From Burkholderia sp. BCC1644 (GTDB lineage: Bacteria > Pseudomonadota > Gammaproteobacteria > Burkholderiales > Burkholderiaceae), in contig NZ_CADFEI010000025.1 of NCBI RefSeq assembly GCF_902833225.1, positions 1-64,000 of the forward strand: 64,000 nt of DNA. The letters are read 5' to 3'. Both the position numbers and the translations under genes were made by a program. Below, one piece after another: positions 24,323 to 32,752 of the stretch. The notes beneath the pieces are model-generated. The model saw nothing but the letters and a program-made list of their open reading frames with translations. It searched no databases and was not told where the DNA came from. Every line of letters begins with the position of its first letter. The first letter of the stretch is position 1.

Positions 24323-25039
24323 TCAAAACCAGCCGAGCCACCGGTACACGTGGAATTGCGCGATGCCGACCAGCTCGTGCAGCGCCTGCTCGGTATTGAC
24401 CACATTGCGCCAGCGCGGCAGCCAGCCTGTCTGGGCAAGCCGGCGATTCGCATAAACGGGCTGCGGGTCGATGCCGAAACGGCGGAAATCGAGCAGCGCG
24501 CGGCGCATCTGGTACGACGAGGTGACGAGAATGCGCGCGTCGTCATACTGTGAGCGTAGTATAGACGCAGTGAATTTCGCATTTTCGTAGGTCGTGCGGC
24601 TGTCCGGTTCGAGAACGAGGTCGGCAGGAGCAACGCCTTCCGCGACGAGTTGGCGCCCGTATACGGCTGCTTCGGTTTCTCCGTGACGCTGCGGGTCGCC
24701 GCCCGACATCACCACGGTGCAGCGTTCGGCCTGCTGCCGGCACGTGCGATAGAGCACCGCAGTCTTGTGGATGCGCGCGGCGCCGTCGGGTGGCGGGCGC
24801 AGCCCGTTGTCGGTGCGGTGCGTGCCGGCGCCGATGAGAATCAGCGTGGTCCGCCCATGCATGTCCGGGTGCTCGACCGGCGTGACGCCAGCCTCGGTCC
24901 AGGCGATCAGCGGCGCGGCGAGCCAGCCCGTCGCGAGCAGCCAGAACAGCGCAACGGCGGCGATCGAGATGATTCTCCGCCGCTTGCGGCAGAGCATGAA
25001 ACAGATGAAGAGAAGTACAAATGAATCGAACAGAATCAA
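24323..25039 (-). CDS. YdcF family (DUF218) membrane-anchored protein
   Basis: About 238 residues. Two hydrophobic segments lie at the N-terminus (LILFDSFVLLFICFML and IISIAAVALFWLLATGWLAA), followed by a DUF218 domain with LILIGAGTHR, VVMSGGDPQ, SRTTYENA and ILVTSSYQMRRA. Relatives include YdcF, ElyC and SanA, linked to envelope integrity. No ATG starts in the right place: a TTG at 25039 precedes the first hydrophobic segment, and ATG at 24997 would cut into it. No strong ribosome-binding site supports either, so the start is uncertain. Confidence 0.8.
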   Translation of the reverse strand: MILFDSFVLLFICFMLCRKRRRIISIAAVALFWLLATGWLAAPLIAWTEAGVTPVEHPDMHGRTTLILIGAGTHRTDNGLRPPPDGAARIHKTAVLYRTCRQQAERCTVVMSGGDPQRHGETEAAVYGRQLVAEGVAPADLVLEPDSRTTYENAKFTASILRSQYDDARILVTSSYQMRRALLDFRRFGIDPQPVYANRRLAQTGWLPRWRNVVNTEQALHELVGIAQFHVYRWLGWF

Positions 25040-25196
25040 TTTGATTGGGGTATGGTGTCTTTTTATGGACGGCTGACGATCCGGCCCTGACGCGACGCCG
25101 AACGTCGGCCTCCAGAATCGGTGGCGGTATCGGCGGGCGGAGACCCCGCCCGGCGCGCCGCTTCGCATTGTCGCTGCACTTTAAGAAAGAATCGAG

Positions 25197-25514
25197 ATGG
25201 CCACGTATTCCAACGAAGCGGTGCTCGACGCATTGAGACGAGTGCAGTACCGCCAGGTACCGTGGGCACGCCGCCCGGGCGTGTTCGAGTATCTCCGTTC
25301 GCTCGGGCTGATGGACACGGTCAGGCAGAAGACCGTTGCCCCCGCGCCGGGCTTCCACGCCCCGGTCGACATCGCCGTGCTGACCGACAGCGGTCGAGCC
25401 GAATTCTCGCGCCTCGAGCATGACGAGAAATTACTTTCCTGGACCGATCGCCGCATGGACGACTACGCGTTGAGCGAAGCGAGCGCCGTGGCGATTCTCG
25501 AAAGCCGCCTGTAG
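25197..25514 (+). CDS. Conserved hypothetical protein, 105 residues
   Basis: A soluble protein with no signal peptide. Helix-rich N-terminus (NEAVLDALRRVQYRQVPW), a short loop and a segment DIAVLTDSGRAEFSRLEHDE that resembles the C-terminal wing of winged-helix proteins, so a DNA-binding role is possible but not shown. AAGAAAGAATCGAG precedes the ATG. It is divergent from the YdcF gene and converges with a minus-strand small secreted protein gene. Confidence 0.7.
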   Translation: MATYSNEAVLDALRRVQYRQVPWARRPGVFEYLRSLGLMDTVRQKTVAPAPGFHAPVDIAVLTDSGRAEFSRLEHDEKLLSWTDRRMDDYALSEASAVAILESRL

Positions 25515-25561
25515 CGGCGGATCATCCCGGCTCGTGCGTCGCCGCGCGGGTCGGTCATGCC

Positions 25562-25592
25562 AAAAAAAAGCCCGTATCACGAGGATACGGGC
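25562..25592 (-). terminator. Intrinsic terminator, minus strand
   Basis: GCCCGTATC and GATACGGGC arms; the T run (eight residues) lies on the minus-strand 3' side. It serves the small secreted protein gene that ends at 25710. Confidence 0.85.
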
Positions 25593-25709
25593 GTACCGGA
25601 TACTTTTGCTGTTGCCACGCTGTGCTCATGGCAACGATGTGACTCGTCGCTTGCGGCGCAGTTCCCGAAAGCGGTCATTTTCTTTGGCGAATTCCTGAAA
25701 TCGGCAGGA

Positions 25710-25961
25710 CTACGGATGACGCGGCACGTCGGACGGCTGCGAGCCGATGCGCGCCCGCGCGTTGCTGGCAATGTCGCCGCGCAGGTCGCCGCGCGGTACG
25801 GTCTGCCGGCCGGACGCGTTGGCGGACGGCGGCTGGCGGAGGGTATTCCGGTGATCCTGCTGGCGATGAGGCGGCTTCGTGCGATCGTCGGCATGGGCTG
25901 GAGCGGTCAGTGCCAGGGAAATGACAATGCCGCATGCAACGAGCAGTGACATTGGTTTCAT
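25710..25961 (-). CDS. Small secreted protein, 83 residues
   Basis: A Sec signal peptide (MKPMSLLVACGIVISLALTA, cleavage near AHA-DD at residue 25) precedes a short polar mature part rich in Arg, Asp and Gln, with no recognisable domain and probably disordered. AAGGGAG lies 8 nt before the ATG. A terminator about 120 bp after the stop supports it as a transcription unit. I do not recognise a function. Confidence 0.65.
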   Translation of the reverse strand: MKPMSLLVACGIVISLALTAPAHADDRTKPPHRQQDHRNTLRQPPSANASGRQTVPRGDLRGDIASNARARIGSQPSDVPRHP

Positions 25962-26120
25962 GGCGGGGCTCCCTTCAAGCCGTCGACGCGGCCTGTTGAT
26001 ATGTCGCTAAGGTAAGCGCGGGAGTGCAGGCTTGCTGTAAATATTGGTAAATAGATGTATCTCGGCACGACAACGGTAATCGACGGCAATGCAGGCGCCG
26101 CGAAAAGGTCGCGTCGCAGA

Positions 26121-26148
26121 AAGAAACCGGGCGGCCGAAGCCGCCCGA
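26121..26148 (-). terminator. Intrinsic terminator, minus strand
   Basis: CGGGCGGC and GCCGCCCG arms with a TTCG loop, followed on the minus strand by GTTTCTTTCT. It lies 12 bp after the stop of the transposase-like gene. Confidence 0.7.
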
Positions 26149-26159
26149 TCGAGCATACG

Positions 26160-26561
26160 TTACGCCATCTTGACGGGCGCGCGCCAGGATTCCGGGTTGG
26201 TCCAGAAGGCGCCGCGCAGCCGATCGCGGCTCGGCGGTGCAGGCGGCTTCGCAGCGCTTGCGCCGATGCGCCCGCGCAGCGAGATCTGCCGGCCGCTCGT
26301 GCCGAGTCGCTTCACGATTTCGGCGAGCGTGCCGTCCGCCTGCCATTCGTCGAAGCGACGGCGGCAGGTCGGCGGCGACGGGTAGCGGCCCGGCAGCTTC
26401 GACCAGCCTTCACCCGTCGACAGCACCCACAGCACGGCGTTGACCACCGAGCGGGCTTCCACGCGGGGACGGCCGCGCCGTTCACTCCGTGCGGGTTCCG
26501 AGCAAAACAGACCCTCGACCAGCGCCCACTCGTTATCTCTCAAATCGTCGAACAGCATCAT
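26160..26561 (-). CDS. Stand-alone IS5-type transposase N-terminal domain (DUF4096-like)
   Basis: A 133-residue protein whose first 90 residues match the N-terminal helix-turn-helix domain of IS5-group transposases: DNEWALVEGLF, RRGRPRVEARSVVNAVLWVL, GEGWSKLPGRYPSPPTCRRR and a final helix. The DDE catalytic domain is absent, and the C-terminal 45 residues are a different basic tail. No terminal inverted repeats or second reading frame are visible around it, and it has its own ribosome-binding site and terminator. This suggests a domesticated DNA-binding protein rather than a fresh transposon remnant. A paralogue is at 53786-54196. Confidence 0.75.
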   Translation of the reverse strand: MMLFDDLRDNEWALVEGLFCSEPARSERRGRPRVEARSVVNAVLWVLSTGEGWSKLPGRYPSPPTCRRRFDEWQADGTLAEIVKRLGTSGRQISLRGRIGASAAKPPAPPSRDRLRGAFWTNPESWRAPVKMA

Positions 26562-26989
26562 GTCCTCACCTCAGCGAAGCTAACTCCGGTGCGCTGCCCT
26601 GCGCCGCGCACTCTTCAAGCACTCGATCGTCGAGTGCCGGGTGGGGGCGTCCGGTTGGCCGGCAGCGGCGTTTCTGCTCTTCCGTCCGACGAAACCTGCG
26701 CCCTGTGCGCCAGGTAATGCACGAAGCGTGCCATGTCGGAGGTGAATCCCTCGAGAGCCGCTTGGCAGCGAGCTAACGGCTAAGTCAGCTAGGGGCGTAT
26801 AAGACGCCAAAATAACCCGCCAGCAAATCGGGACAATCACCAATCTTGTGCAGTTCGCCCGCACCACGTGCGTTTGGCGATGTATTGCACCGCAGCGAAA
26901 CATTCGCGGCGGGTGCCGGATTCGCACATCGAGGCCGGATTCGCGCATTAAAATCGCGCATCGATATCGACGATTGATGAGGTCTGGGG
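26562..26989. other. Intergenic region without supported genes
   Basis: 428 bp between the divergent transposase-like gene and the LysR gene. It is less GC-rich at its right end (26790-26860). I see no RNA gene, repeat or supported frame; a 122-codon minus-strand frame here lacks a ribosome-binding site and typical codon use. Confidence 0.4.
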
Positions 26990-27892
26990 ATGAACGTCAC
27001 GCTGCGCCAGCTTCGCGTATTCATCGAGGTCGCGCGGCTCAGGAGCTTCAGTCGCGCGGGCGACGAGATCGGGCTCACGCAGTCCGCGGTCAGCCGCTGC
27101 GTGCGCGAACTCGAGGCCGAGCTCGGGCTGAAGCTGATCGACCGCACGACGCGCGACGTGCAACTGACCGACGTCGGCGCGAACCTGATCGCGAGCGTGT
27201 CGCGCCTGATCGACGATCTCGACGACACGCTGCGCGAGATTCGCGAGATTGGCGAGCAGCGCCGCGGGCGCGTGATCGTCGCGGCGAGCCCGACGATCGC
27301 CTGCCGGCTGATGCCGCGTGTGGTCGCGTCGTGTGAGCGCCAGTTCCCGTTTGTGACGCTGGGTCTGCGCGACGACGTACAGAGCGACGTCTTGCGCAAG
27401 GTGAAGTCGAGTGAAGTCGACTTTGGCGTCGTGATCGGGCCGCTGACGGTCGCCGATCTCGTGTGCGAGCCGTTGATGACCGATTCGTTCTGTCTCGTCG
27501 CGCGTGCCGACCATCCGCTCGCGGCGCGGGCCGAGGTGCCTTGGACGGCGCTGGACGGTGAGCGTCTCGTGTTGCTCGATCACGCGTCGGGCAGCCGGCC
27601 GCTGATCGATGCCGCGCTGGCCGCCCATCACGTCAATGCGACGGTCATGCAGGAGCTCGGGCATTCGGCGACGGTGTTCGGGCTGGTCGAGGCGGGCGTC
27701 GGCGTGAGCGTGCAGCCGTGGCTGTCGCTGCCGCTCCCGGCCGGTTCGACGCTGGTCGCGCGGCCGCTCACGCCGCGCACCGAGCGGACGGTCGAGTTGG
27801 TGCGCCGCCGCGACCGGTCGTTGTCGCCCGCGGCGCAGGCGATCTGGGAACTCGTGCGGCAAATGCCGGCGCGGGCAGAGGACCTCGACTGA
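26990..27892 (+). CDS. LysR family transcriptional regulator
   Basis: A 300-residue LTTR. The winged helix-turn-helix is at residues about 1-60 (LRQLRVFIEVARLRSFSRAG, IGLTQSAVSRCVRELEAELG), a linker helix follows, and residues about 90-295 form the periplasmic-binding-protein-like effector domain (GRVIVAASPTIACRLMPRVV, VDFGVVIGPL). It reads toward and lies 76 bp before an aminotransferase gene on the same strand, so it may regulate or be co-transcribed with it. The effector is unknown. Confidence 0.93.
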   Translation: MNVTLRQLRVFIEVARLRSFSRAGDEIGLTQSAVSRCVRELEAELGLKLIDRTTRDVQLTDVGANLIASVSRLIDDLDDTLREIREIGEQRRGRVIVAASPTIACRLMPRVVASCERQFPFVTLGLRDDVQSDVLRKVKSSEVDFGVVIGPLTVADLVCEPLMTDSFCLVARADHPLAARAEVPWTALDGERLVLLDHASGSRPLIDAALAAHHVNATVMQELGHSATVFGLVEAGVGVSVQPWLSLPLPAGSTLVARPLTPRTERTVELVRRRDRSLSPAAQAIWELVRQMPARAEDLD

Positions 27893-27967
27893 CGTGCGCC
27901 GGCTTGCGCCGGCCGGGCTTGCGGGCCGGTACACTACGCGGATCGTGTTCCTCGACGGTGGTACTCG

Positions 27968-29170
27968 ATGGTGCATTCCGATGATTTCCTTCCGGTGACC
28001 GGCCGGCCGGCGGCGCGCGCCGCGGTGCATGCGTTGCGTCCGTCGCTGATCCGGGAAGTGGCGAACGCCGGCTTCGGCGTGCCCGACATGCTGCCGTTCT
28101 GGTTCGGCGAATCCGATCGCGTAACGCCGGATTTCATCCGCGACGCCGCTGCGGCGTCGCTGCGCGACGGCGCGACCTTCTACACGCACAACCTCGGCAC
28201 CGCGCCGCTGCGCGCGGCGATCGCGGCCTATGTCAGCGCGCGCCATGGCGCGACGGCGGCCGACACGGTAGCCGTGACGAGTTCCGGGGTGAGCGCGCTG
28301 ATGCTGGCCGCGCAGATGCTGGTCGGTCCGGGGGAGCGCGTCGTCGCGGTCACGCCGTTGTGGCCGAATCTCGTCGAAATTCCGAAGATCCTCGGCGCGC
28401 ACGTCGAATGCGTACCGCTCGGTTATGGCGACGCAGGCTGGCGGCTCGATGTCGGGCGGCTGCTCGCTGCGCTGACGCCTGACACGCGGATGCTCCTGAT
28501 CAATTCGCCGAACAACCCGACCGGCTGGACGATGTCGCGCGACGACCAGCAGGCCGTGCTTGCCCATTGCCGTCGCTACGGCATCTGGCTGGTTGCCGAT
28601 GAAGTGTACGAACGGCTCGCGTTCGATGCGGGCGGCGCGTCGTCGTTTCTCGATATCGCCACGCGCGACGAGCGGGTCGTCGTCGTGAATTCGTTCTCGA
28701 AGGCGTGGGCGATGACGGGCTGGCGGCTCGGCTGGCTCGTCGCACCGGCATCGGTGACGGGCGACCTGTCGAAGCTCGTCGAATACAACACGTCGTGCGC
28801 GCCAGGCTTCGTGCAGGCCGCGGGCGAAGTTGCGCTGCGCGACGGCGAGCCGTTCGTGCGGTCGTTCGTCGCGTCACTGCGCGACGCGCGCGATCACCTG
28901 GTCGCCGCGCTGCGGACGTTGCCGGATGTCGAGGTGCCGCCTCCGCCGGGTGCGATGTACCTGTTCCTGCGCCTGCCCGGCGCGGCCGACAGTCTGGCGT
29001 TCTGCAAGAGGCTCGTGCGCGAGGCGGGCATCGGCTTGGCGCCGGGGCGTGCGTTCGGCCCGGAGGGCGAGGGATTCGTACGGTGGTGCTACGCGTGCGA
29101 TCCGGCCCGGCTCGATGCGGGCGTCGAGCGGCTGCGCCGGTTCCTTGAGCGCGGTTCGGCCGCCCGCTGA
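27968..29170 (+). CDS. PLP-dependent class I/II aminotransferase
   Basis: A 400-residue fold-type I aminotransferase. It has the SPNNPTG motif near residue 179, DEVYERL (Asp that contacts the pyridine nitrogen) and SFSKAWAMTGWRLGW with the Schiff-base lysine near residue 244. GFVRWCYACDP near the C-terminus holds the substrate-carboxylate Arg. It resembles aspartate/aromatic aminotransferases; the amino acid used is not clear. GTG and ATG starts were considered; ATG at 27968 keeps the usual length. It follows the LysR gene on the same strand. Confidence 0.9.
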   Translation: MVHSDDFLPVTGRPAARAAVHALRPSLIREVANAGFGVPDMLPFWFGESDRVTPDFIRDAAAASLRDGATFYTHNLGTAPLRAAIAAYVSARHGATAADTVAVTSSGVSALMLAAQMLVGPGERVVAVTPLWPNLVEIPKILGAHVECVPLGYGDAGWRLDVGRLLAALTPDTRMLLINSPNNPTGWTMSRDDQQAVLAHCRRYGIWLVADEVYERLAFDAGGASSFLDIATRDERVVVVNSFSKAWAMTGWRLGWLVAPASVTGDLSKLVEYNTSCAPGFVQAAGEVALRDGEPFVRSFVASLRDARDHLVAALRTLPDVEVPPPPGAMYLFLRLPGAADSLAFCKRLVREAGIGLAPGRAFGPEGEGFVRWCYACDPARLDAGVERLRRFLERGSAAR

Positions 29171-29442
29171 AGCAGGGCCGGAGCACGCGGGCCGGACTGG
29201 CGGCGACCCGCTCGGCTCATCTTTACGCACCGGGCAATTTTGCGTAATATGGCGCTCAGTCACGCGGTTCCGTCGTTGAGCCGTGCTGTTCCGTCCGGTT
29301 TGGGCCTGGCCTGAAGTTGGTTCGCCGCCCCCGGTTCGTGCTCCCATCAATATGACCGATCAGAATCGGGCGAGCGCGTCTTCCGTTCCTTTCGTCTGTT
29401 TGTTGATCCGGTTCGTTTGACCACAGGGTCTGGCCTAGCTGC

Positions 29443-30480
29443 ATGAATACCCAAGAGGCGAAGATCGTCCTCGAGACTGCTTTGATCTGCGCGCAGGAAC
29501 CGCTGAAACTCGGCGATTTGCGCAAGCTCTTTGCCGACGGCGTGTCGGCTGACACGGTCCGCACGTTGCTCGAAGATCTGAAACAGGATTGGTCCGGCCG
29601 CGGTGTCGAACTGGTGGCGCTGGCGACCGGATGGCGCTTTCAGAGCAAGCCGGCGATGCGTCATTATCTGGATCGCCTGCATCCCGAGAAGCCGCCGAAG
29701 TATTCGCGCGCGGTGCTCGAAACGCTGGCGATCATCGCGTACCGGCAGCCCGTCACGCGCGGCGACATCGAAGAGATTCGCGGCGTCACGGTCAATACGC
29801 AGGTGGTCAAGCAACTCGAGGATCGCGGCTGGATCGAGGTGATCGGCCATCGTGACGTGCCGGGCCGCCCGGCGCTGTATGCGACGACCAAGCAGTTTCT
29901 CGACGACCTCGGCCTGAAGGCGCTCGACGACCTGCCTGCGCTCGAAGAGCCGGCCGCGAACATCGAGGCCGCGCTGCTTGCGCAGCAGGCGATGGATTTC
30001 GACGACGGCGTGCCGGTTGCCGACGACGCAGCGGGCGATCTGCCGCAGGCGCTGACGGATGACGCATCGGTCGGCCAGTCGGTCGAATTGCCGGGTGATC
30101 CCGTGGCCGACGTCGCGTCGACGCAGGAAATTCCGGGTCGCGATACGCTCGAGGCTGATCGCGGGCACGCGGAACAAATGGAACAGGTTGGCGCCGAAGC
30201 AGTGCCGACCGGTGTGCAGCCCGAGCCGCTGCGCGCGGATTGGAGCGAGGAAGATCGCAAGCCGGCCGCCGAAGCGGCTGCCGGAGACGGAGCGGAAGCG
30301 GCCGGCGTCATGCCCGGCGAGGCTGAGCAGGCCAACGCGTCCCGTTCCCGTCCCGCGGACGACGAGATGCTGGACGACACGTCCGACAGTCTCGCGGATG
30401 CCGTACGAAGCGCCAGCGCGCCCATCGGCGCCGACGCGTTGCCGGACGACGAAGCAGAACCTGAACAGCGTCGCGCCTGA
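29443..30480 (+). CDS. scpB: SMC-Scp complex subunit ScpB with long acidic tail
   Basis: A 345-residue protein. Residues about 1-175 are the two winged helices of ScpB, which binds the kleisin ScpA and helps SMC condense and segregate the chromosome: NTQEAKIVLETALICAQEPL, YSRAVLETLAIIAYRQPVTR, EEIRGVTVNTQVVKQLEDRG and ATTKQFLDDLGL. Residues about 180-345 are low-complexity, acidic and Ala-rich and have no counterpart in the roughly 200-residue ScpB of most bacteria. It lies 60 bp before rluB on the same strand, a linkage common in proteobacteria. Confidence 0.92.
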   Translation: MNTQEAKIVLETALICAQEPLKLGDLRKLFADGVSADTVRTLLEDLKQDWSGRGVELVALATGWRFQSKPAMRHYLDRLHPEKPPKYSRAVLETLAIIAYRQPVTRGDIEEIRGVTVNTQVVKQLEDRGWIEVIGHRDVPGRPALYATTKQFLDDLGLKALDDLPALEEPAANIEAALLAQQAMDFDDGVPVADDAAGDLPQALTDDASVGQSVELPGDPVADVASTQEIPGRDTLEADRGHAEQMEQVGAEAVPTGVQPEPLRADWSEEDRKPAAEAAAGDGAEAAGVMPGEAEQANASRSRPADDEMLDDTSDSLADAVRSASAPIGADALPDDEAEPEQRRA

Positions 30481-30540
30481 TCGCGGCCAACATCTTGCCG
30501 CGCCCGCGCCGGGCGCGAGACCTGACATTTTGAGGTTGTT

Positions 30541-32292
30541 TTGACAGATATCCACGATATTGAATCGTCCGCGCCTGCCGTGCAGGCAGCGCGCGCCGAC
30601 GATGCGCCGGAGCAGGACGCTTCGGCCGGTGGCGACGAGCGTCCCCGCCGCGGTTTGCGGCGCGGCCCGCGCAGCCTGATCGCGCGGCGTCGCGCGGCAG
30701 CCAAGTCGAAGGGCGCCGAAGGCGAGCAGCCGGGCGCCGAAGGCGCGGATGCGCCGCCGGCCGAGGCTGCCGAAGCGCAGCCGGCGCGTGCGCCGCGCAA
30801 CAAGGAAGGTGCTCCCAAGGGTGGCCGCAAGCCGGCCGCGAAGCGCGAAGGCGCGGCCAAGGCTGGCCAGGGCGGTCAGGGCCGCCGCGGTGCGCCGAAG
30901 GCTGAAGGCGCCCCGGTGAAGGCGGAAAGCGATGCGTCCCACGACGAACTGTTCGAGTACGTGACGTCCCCCGCATTCGACGCGGACAACTCCGCGGGCG
31001 GCAGTGGCGTGCGTGCGCCGATGCTGCGCCGCGGCCGCAGCCAGCCGGCGAACAAGCGCGTGCTGTCGCCCGACGACGACGCGCCGAAGCTTCACAAGGT
31101 GCTGGCGGAGGCGGGCATGGGCTCGCGCCGCGAAATGGAAGAATTGATCGTTGCCGGCCGCGTGTCGGTGAACGGCGAGCCGGCGCACATCGGCCAGCGC
31201 ATCATGCCGACCGACCAGGTGCGGATCAACGGCAAGCCGGTCAAGCGCAAGCTGCCGAACAAGCCGCCGCGCGTGCTGCTGTACCACAAGCCGACGGGCG
31301 AGATCGTCAGCCACGCGGATCCGGAAGGCCGTCCGTCGGTGTTCGATCGCCTGCCGCCGATGAAGACGGCGAAATGGCTTGCGGTCGGCCGCCTCGATTT
31401 CAATACCGAAGGTCTGCTGATGCTGACGACTTCGGGTGACCTCGCGAACCGCTTCATGCACCCGCGCTACAGCGTCGAGCGTGAGTATGCGGTGCGCGTC
31501 GTCGGCGAACTGCCCGAAGGGATGCGGCAGAAGCTGCTGCACGGCGTCGAGCTCGATGACGGCCCGGCGAATTTCCTGCGCATCCGCGATGGCGGCGGCG
31601 AAGGGACGAACCACTGGTATCACGTCGCGCTGGCCGAAGGCCGCAACCGCGAAGTGCGCCGGATGTTCGAGGCGGTCGGCCTGATGGTGAGCCGCCTGAT
31701 CCGTACGCGTCACGGCCCGATCCCGCTGCCGCGCGGCTTGAAGCGCGGTCGCTGGGAAGAGCTCGACGACGCGCAAGTCCGCAAGCTGATGGCGACCGTT
31801 GGCCTGAAGGCGCCGACCGAGGAGAAGGGCAAGCGCGGCGGTGCGGGTCAGGTCGAGCGCCGCCAGCCCGATCCGATGGAGACGTCGATGGGTTTCATCA
31901 GCCGTGAGCCGGTGCTGACGACGCACGGTCAGCTCGACCAGCCGCGTCGCGGTGGCGGCCGGCGCGGCGCGCCGGGCCTGCCGGGCCTGAGCGGCTACGG
32001 CAGCCTGCCGGTTTCGCCGTCGGGCTACGGTAACCGGACCGGCGGTGGTCGTGATGGCAACCGGGGTGCAGGCGGCCGCGACGGCAATCGCGCAGGCGGC
32101 GGCCGTGATGTCGACGGCAATCGCGCATCGTATGGCGCAGGCCCCAAGCGCGAAGGCGCGGGCGGCAAGCGTGGCGGCAGCAAGGGTGGCGGCAATCGCA
32201 ACCCGAACGGCAATCGGGCTGAAGGCGCCGGCAACGGCGGCGGTCCGCGCGGCGGCCAGCGTCCGCAGCGCAGCCGTACGCGCAGCCGCTAA
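30541..32292 (+). CDS. rluB: 23S rRNA pseudouridine synthase RluB with disordered extensions
   Basis: A 583-residue protein, about twice the usual RluB length. A disordered basic/Ala-rich N-terminus (1-175) precedes an S4 RNA-binding domain (about 182-230, LHKVLAEAGMGSRREMEELI) and an RsuA/RluB-type synthase domain with catalytic Asp in GRLDFNTEGLLMLTTSGDLA near residue 285. A C-terminal tail (about 440-583) is rich in Gly, Arg and Asn (for example GGRDGNRAGGGRD). The start is TTG at 30541, 6 nt after GAGG. RluB converts U2605 of 23S rRNA to pseudouridine in E. coli; the tails probably add RNA affinity, which is inference. Confidence 0.92.
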   Translation: MTDIHDIESSAPAVQAARADDAPEQDASAGGDERPRRGLRRGPRSLIARRRAAAKSKGAEGEQPGAEGADAPPAEAAEAQPARAPRNKEGAPKGGRKPAAKREGAAKAGQGGQGRRGAPKAEGAPVKAESDASHDELFEYVTSPAFDADNSAGGSGVRAPMLRRGRSQPANKRVLSPDDDAPKLHKVLAEAGMGSRREMEELIVAGRVSVNGEPAHIGQRIMPTDQVRINGKPVKRKLPNKPPRVLLYHKPTGEIVSHADPEGRPSVFDRLPPMKTAKWLAVGRLDFNTEGLLMLTTSGDLANRFMHPRYSVEREYAVRVVGELPEGMRQKLLHGVELDDGPANFLRIRDGGGEGTNHWYHVALAEGRNREVRRMFEAVGLMVSRLIRTRHGPIPLPRGLKRGRWEELDDAQVRKLMATVGLKAPTEEKGKRGGAGQVERRQPDPMETSMGFISREPVLTTHGQLDQPRRGGGRRGAPGLPGLSGYGSLPVSPSGYGNRTGGGRDGNRGAGGRDGNRAGGGRDVDGNRASYGAGPKREGAGGKRGGSKGGGNRNPNGNRAEGAGNGGGPRGGQRPQRSRTRSR

Positions 32293-32536
32293 ACGCGTAT
32301 TGGCGCACGGCGGCGCAAAGCCGCCGGTGTGCTGGCCGGATCGGCATCCCGCCGATCTTGCCGGCACGGCGTATTGCGCTGATCGCTTTCGACTATATAT
32401 ATATGTCGCATGCCGCTGCATCGCAGCCGGCATGACCGATCTCCGGCCTGGCAGGATCGTGCAGGCTGATCGGATAACCCGATTTCGCATTTTTGGGTCG
32501 GTAAAGGCGGGCGATGCGCTGCTTTTACCGGCTGGC

Positions 32537-32565
32537 TTGGCGTTTGCGCCAAAAATCGCTATAAT
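32537..32565 (+). promoter_or_regulatory. Sigma-70 promoter of rimP-nusA-infB
   Basis: TTGGCG at 32537-32542 and a perfect TATAAT at 32560-32565, 17 bp apart. Confidence 0.8.
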
Positions 32566-32622
32566 CGCGAAGTCGCTGGGCGTACGGATTCAATGTGCGG
32601 CTCAGGTGCGACCACCAGTAAG

Positions 32623-32650
32623 AAGATGGGCGTTCCGCCCATTTTTTTTT
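32623..32650 (+). terminator. Early terminator (possible attenuator) in the nusA operon leader
   Basis: GATGGGCG and CGCCCAT arms with a TTC-type loop and nine or more T residues, about 55 nt after the predicted start of transcription and 100 nt before rimP. Confidence 0.85.
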
Positions 32651-32752
32651 GCTGAAACGGTTAGGCATCTCGGGTAGCGCTTCCTGCGCCGGCTAAGGCG
32701 CGCGCCCGCGGGTGAATCGCGAGCGGCGGGCGCGAACACCTGAGAGGACACA

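Larger units (their letters stand above)
32293..32752 (+). other. Leader region of the rimP-nusA-infB operon
   Basis: 460 bp without a protein gene. It holds a short alternating TA run near 32394-32404, the sigma-70 promoter at 32537-32565 and a terminator at 32623-32650. The predicted transcript has an untranslated leader of about 180 nt before rimP. A GC-rich inverted repeat (GCGCGCCCGCGGG ... around 32698-32735) also lies before the start. No methionine tRNA, which precedes rimP in some enterobacteria, is present. Confidence 0.6.

Noticed and set aside
26580..26948. 122-codon minus-strand frame upstream of the LysR gene
   Set aside because: No ribosome-binding site, atypical composition and no recognisable domain.
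32393..32404. Alternating TA run as a phase-variable element
   Set aside because: Only five to six TA units, not located within a promoter spacer or coding sequence.
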